Source: an uncultured Sutterella sp. | Lineage (GTDB): Bacteria; Pseudomonadota; Gammaproteobacteria; Burkholderiales; Burkholderiaceae_F | Direction of reading: 5' to 3' | DNA: 13,476 nucleotides | Assembly: GCA_900545335.1 (NCBI GenBank) | Contig: UQYP01000017.1 | Location: 1-13,476 of the forward strand | Shown: positions 11,628 through 13,476 of the stretch, one piece after another | Layout: each line of letters begins with the position of its first letter | How positions within the stretch are numbered: the first letter of the stretch is position 1 | Notes under the pieces: generated by a model | Database searches by the model: none | What the model saw: the letters and a program-made list of their open reading frames with translations, nothing else | What the model was told of the DNA's origin: nothing | Made by a program: the position numbers and the translations under genes

Positions 11628-12377
11628 ATGAAAATACTGGTAGCCGTTAAGCGGGTGGTTGATTACAACGTAAAGGTCCGCCTCAATGAAGCAGGGGAAC
11701 CGGATACTGCTGCGGTCAAAATGTCCATTAATCCTTTCGATGAAATCGCAACGGAGTGTGCCGTTCAATTAAAGGAAAAAGGAATTGCCTCCGAAGTGGT
11801 GGCAGTAACGATTGGGGCAGCAAAGAGTTTGGATACTTTACGAGTGGCTATGGCTATGGGTGCTGACCGCGGTATTCATGTTATGAGCGACGCTTTAATT
11901 CAACCGCTGCAAGTGGCCAAAATTCTCCAAAAGATTGTTGAGAAAGAAAATCCCGATCTGATCATTGTGGGTAAACAGGCAATTGATAATGATGCCAACC
12001 AGGTCGGACAGATGCTTGCGACCTACTGTGATATCCCTCAGGCCAGTTTTGCTTCGAAGTTAGAAATTGCCAATAACAGCGAAGCCCTGGTGACTCGGGA
12101 AGTCGACGGCGGTGTTCAGACCGTGGCGGTAAAGCTGCCTGCGGTGATTACGGCCGATTTACGTTTGGCAGAACCGCGTTATGTCACGTTGCCCAATATG
12201 ATGAAGGCTAAGAAAAAGCCCGTTGAAACGATTGATGTGGAAACGTTGGGAATCGATATTGCTCAAAGGTTAAAACCGGTGAGCTACAGCATGCCGAAAA
12301 AAGAAAAAAACGGACAAATATTGAGTTCAGTATCTGAATTGATCAATAAGCTTCAAACCGAAGCCAAGGTGCTTTAA
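11628..12377 (+). CDS. etfB: Electron transfer flavoprotein subunit beta
   Basis: EtfB pairs with EtfA to carry electrons from acyl-CoA and other flavin dehydrogenases to ETF:quinone oxidoreductase and the quinone pool. It binds AMP. The 249-residue length is typical. Visible are the start MKILVAVKRVVDYNVK, SINPFDEIATECAVQLKE (34-51), the AMP-site stretch GKQAIDNDANQVGQM (115-129), and the signature ADLRLAEPRYVTLPNMMKAK near residues 176-195, the loop that docks partner dehydrogenases in mitochondrial-type ETF. It therefore looks like a housekeeping ETF rather than a bifurcating FixA. The start ATG 11628 follows AAAAGG. etfA is 13 bases downstream in the same operon. No dehydrogenase or ETF-QO gene is in view. 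Confidence 0.96.
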   Translation: MKILVAVKRVVDYNVKVRLNEAGEPDTAAVKMSINPFDEIATECAVQLKEKGIASEVVAVTIGAAKSLDTLRVAMAMGADRGIHVMSDALIQPLQVAKILQKIVEKENPDLIIVGKQAIDNDANQVGQMLATYCDIPQASFASKLEIANNSEALVTREVDGGVQTVAVKLPAVITADLRLAEPRYVTLPNMMKAKKKPVETIDVETLGIDIAQRLKPVSYSMPKKEKNGQILSSVSELINKLQTEAKVL

Positions 12378-12390
12378 AAAGGAGAAGTTC

Positions 12391-13320
12391 ATGCGAGCTT
12401 TAGTGATTGGAGAAGTCAATTGCAACGGTTTGAAGCCGACCGCGGATTCATTGGTAACGGCAGCATTAAAGGCAGCCGGAGCGGTTGATATGCTTTTGTT
12501 GGGTCAGCAGCAGGCGGCTCAGGATGCGGCAAAGAGTTTATCGGGTGTTGATACCGTATTTGTCAATCCTGATGGAGGAGACAATATCCTGACGGAATCA
12601 TTGTCCAAAGCTGTTGTCGGGTTGGCAAAAGAACATGGCTACAGTCATATCTTTTTTGAAGCGAGCTCCATGGGTAAAAGCGTCATGCCTCGAGTAGCCG
12701 CTTTACTGGACGTGGCTCCGTTATCCGATGTGACGGCAGTTGTTGATGCACAAACTTTTGTGCGCCCGATTTTTGCGGGCAGCATTGAAGTGACGCTTCG
12801 AGACGAAGAGCCGGTGGTTGTGGCCAGTATTCGTGCAACTGCTTTTGATCCCTGCGAAAGAAAGGGCGAAGCAAAAGTTATCGTGGCAGATCCGTTCCCG
12901 GAGACAATGAAAACCCGTAAGGTGAGTTTTGAAGCTGTAAAGACAGATCGTCCGGCATTGCAAGGTGCAAGAATCGTGGTTGCAGGCGGCCGCGGCTTGG
13001 AAGACGAAGAAGGTTTTAAAAAGTTGGCTCAGCTTGCCGATCGTTTGGGAGCAGCTATCGGAGCCACCCGAGCTGTGGTGGATATGGGACTGTGTCCCAA
13101 TGACTGGCAAGTCGGTCAGACCGGAAAAATTATCGCTCCAGACCTTTACATAGCAATCGGCATTTCGGGTGCCATGCAGCACATTGCCGGGATTAAAGAT
13201 GCCAAGGTAGTGGTAGCTATCAACAATGATCCTGAAGCAGCCATTTTTGAAGTGGCCGATTACGGATTAGTGATGGACGCCAAACAAGGCATTGATGAGT
13301 TACTTAAAGAATTAAATTAA
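12391..13320 (+). CDS. etfA: Electron transfer flavoprotein subunit alpha
   Basis: EtfA carries the redox-active FAD of the ETF heterodimer. This 309-residue protein has the N-terminal alpha/beta domain (1-185) and the C-terminal FAD domain, with VVAGGRGLEDEEGF (196-209), R227 in GATRAVVDMG, PNDWQVGQTGK (236-246), GISGAMQHIAG (257-267) and VAINNDPEAAIFEVADYGLV (275-294). The last block is the PROSITE-type ETF-alpha signature. The motif SGAMQH has M where I is usual, a mild change. The ribosome binding site AAAGGAGA (12380-12386 area) gives good spacing to ATG 12391. It is translated right after etfB and closed by the terminator at 13339. It lacks any extra ferredoxin domain, which argues against a bifurcating ETF. 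Confidence 0.97.
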   Translation: MRALVIGEVNCNGLKPTADSLVTAALKAAGAVDMLLLGQQQAAQDAAKSLSGVDTVFVNPDGGDNILTESLSKAVVGLAKEHGYSHIFFEASSMGKSVMPRVAALLDVAPLSDVTAVVDAQTFVRPIFAGSIEVTLRDEEPVVVASIRATAFDPCERKGEAKVIVADPFPETMKTRKVSFEAVKTDRPALQGARIVVAGGRGLEDEEGFKKLAQLADRLGAAIGATRAVVDMGLCPNDWQVGQTGKIIAPDLYIAIGISGAMQHIAGIKDAKVVVAINNDPEAAIFEVADYGLVMDAKQGIDELLKELN

Positions 13321-13338
13321 TCCTTTAAGGGAAGTTGA

Positions 13339-13365
13339 CGGGGGCGAAAGCCCCCGAATATTTTT
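13339..13365 (+). terminator. Terminator of the etfBA operon
   Basis: CGGGGGC (13339-13345) pairs with GCCCCCG (13350-13356) around a GAAA tetraloop, followed after AATA by TTTTT (13361-13365). A compact, very stable stem. Confidence 0.9.
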
Positions 13366-13402
13366 CTTCAGAGTATTCAAAGTGTTGAAAAAGAGTGACA
13401 GA

Positions 13403-13458
13403 TTAACGAAGAAAAATAATCAAAAATGTCTTGACAAAGCTAAAAACAGGGTTAAAAT
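13403..13458 (+). promoter_or_regulatory. Strong promoter with UP-like A/T tract, reading out of the window
   Basis: A consensus TTGACA (13431-13436) is spaced 16 bases from TAAAAT (13453-13458), with an A-rich stretch (13403-13428) resembling an UP element upstream. The expected start is near 13465. This strength is typical of tRNA, rRNA or ribosomal protein operons, so the next gene is probably a stable RNA or translation gene. No such gene is visible before the window ends. Confidence 0.8.
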
Positions 13459-13476
13459 ACGCAATCCGTTGCTTCT

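Noticed and set aside
11628..13320. Electron-bifurcating (FixAB-type) ETF
   Set aside because: The pair has housekeeping ETF motifs, no ferredoxin domain and no neighbouring bifurcation partner.
1..13476. CRISPR arrays, insertion sequences, prophage or integrated elements
   Set aside because: No regularly spaced repeats, transposase-like or integrase-like proteins or terminal repeats were seen. All genes are ordinary chromosomal ones.

Overview
The window is chromosomal housekeeping DNA from a betaproteobacterium, most likely a Sutterellaceae-type member of the Burkholderiales (Sutterella/Parasutterella relatives). This placement rests on the rpsU-yqeY-dnaG-rpoD gene order with tsaD divergent, the style of the proteins, and a base composition lower in GC than most Burkholderiales. 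It is inferred from memory of the families, not from a search. No transposase, integrase, phage gene, CRISPR array, rRNA or complete tRNA is visible.

Layout from left to right. ispH (isoprenoid synthesis) and ybaK (Cys-tRNA(Pro) deacylase) run rightward as a pair and converge on tsaD (tRNA t6A synthesis, minus strand) across a shared terminator. tsaD diverges from rpsU across a 202-bp spacer with four inverted repeats. Then follows the macromolecular synthesis cluster: rpsU (bS21), a terminator/attenuator, a GatB/YqeY-domain gene, dnaG (primase) and rpoD (primary sigma factor, here rpoD1). This cluster joins control of translation, replication and transcription initiation. After a strong terminator comes a 383-bp non-coding stretch rich in hairpins, then a second full-length primary-type sigma gene (here rpoD2). 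The right part has dusA (tRNA dihydrouridine synthase) and an etfB-etfA operon (electron transfer flavoprotein), and ends with a strong stable-RNA-type promoter firing out of the window.

The outstanding feature is the tandem pair of full-length, strongly diverged primary-type sigma factors. Both keep regions 1.1 through 4.2 and the residues that read the -10 and -35 elements. RpoD1 is canonical in its C-terminal half but diverged in the non-conserved region. RpoD2 shows the reverse: a canonical-looking region 1.1 and non-conserved region, but an altered region 1.2, sigma finger and activator-contact surface. RpoD2 also carries a long acidic segment before region 1.1 and has the codon choice of a highly expressed gene. 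Its structured leader of up to 383 nt suggests separate control. A two-primary-sigma arrangement with divided labour is the best candidate here for an undescribed system. Its function is inference.
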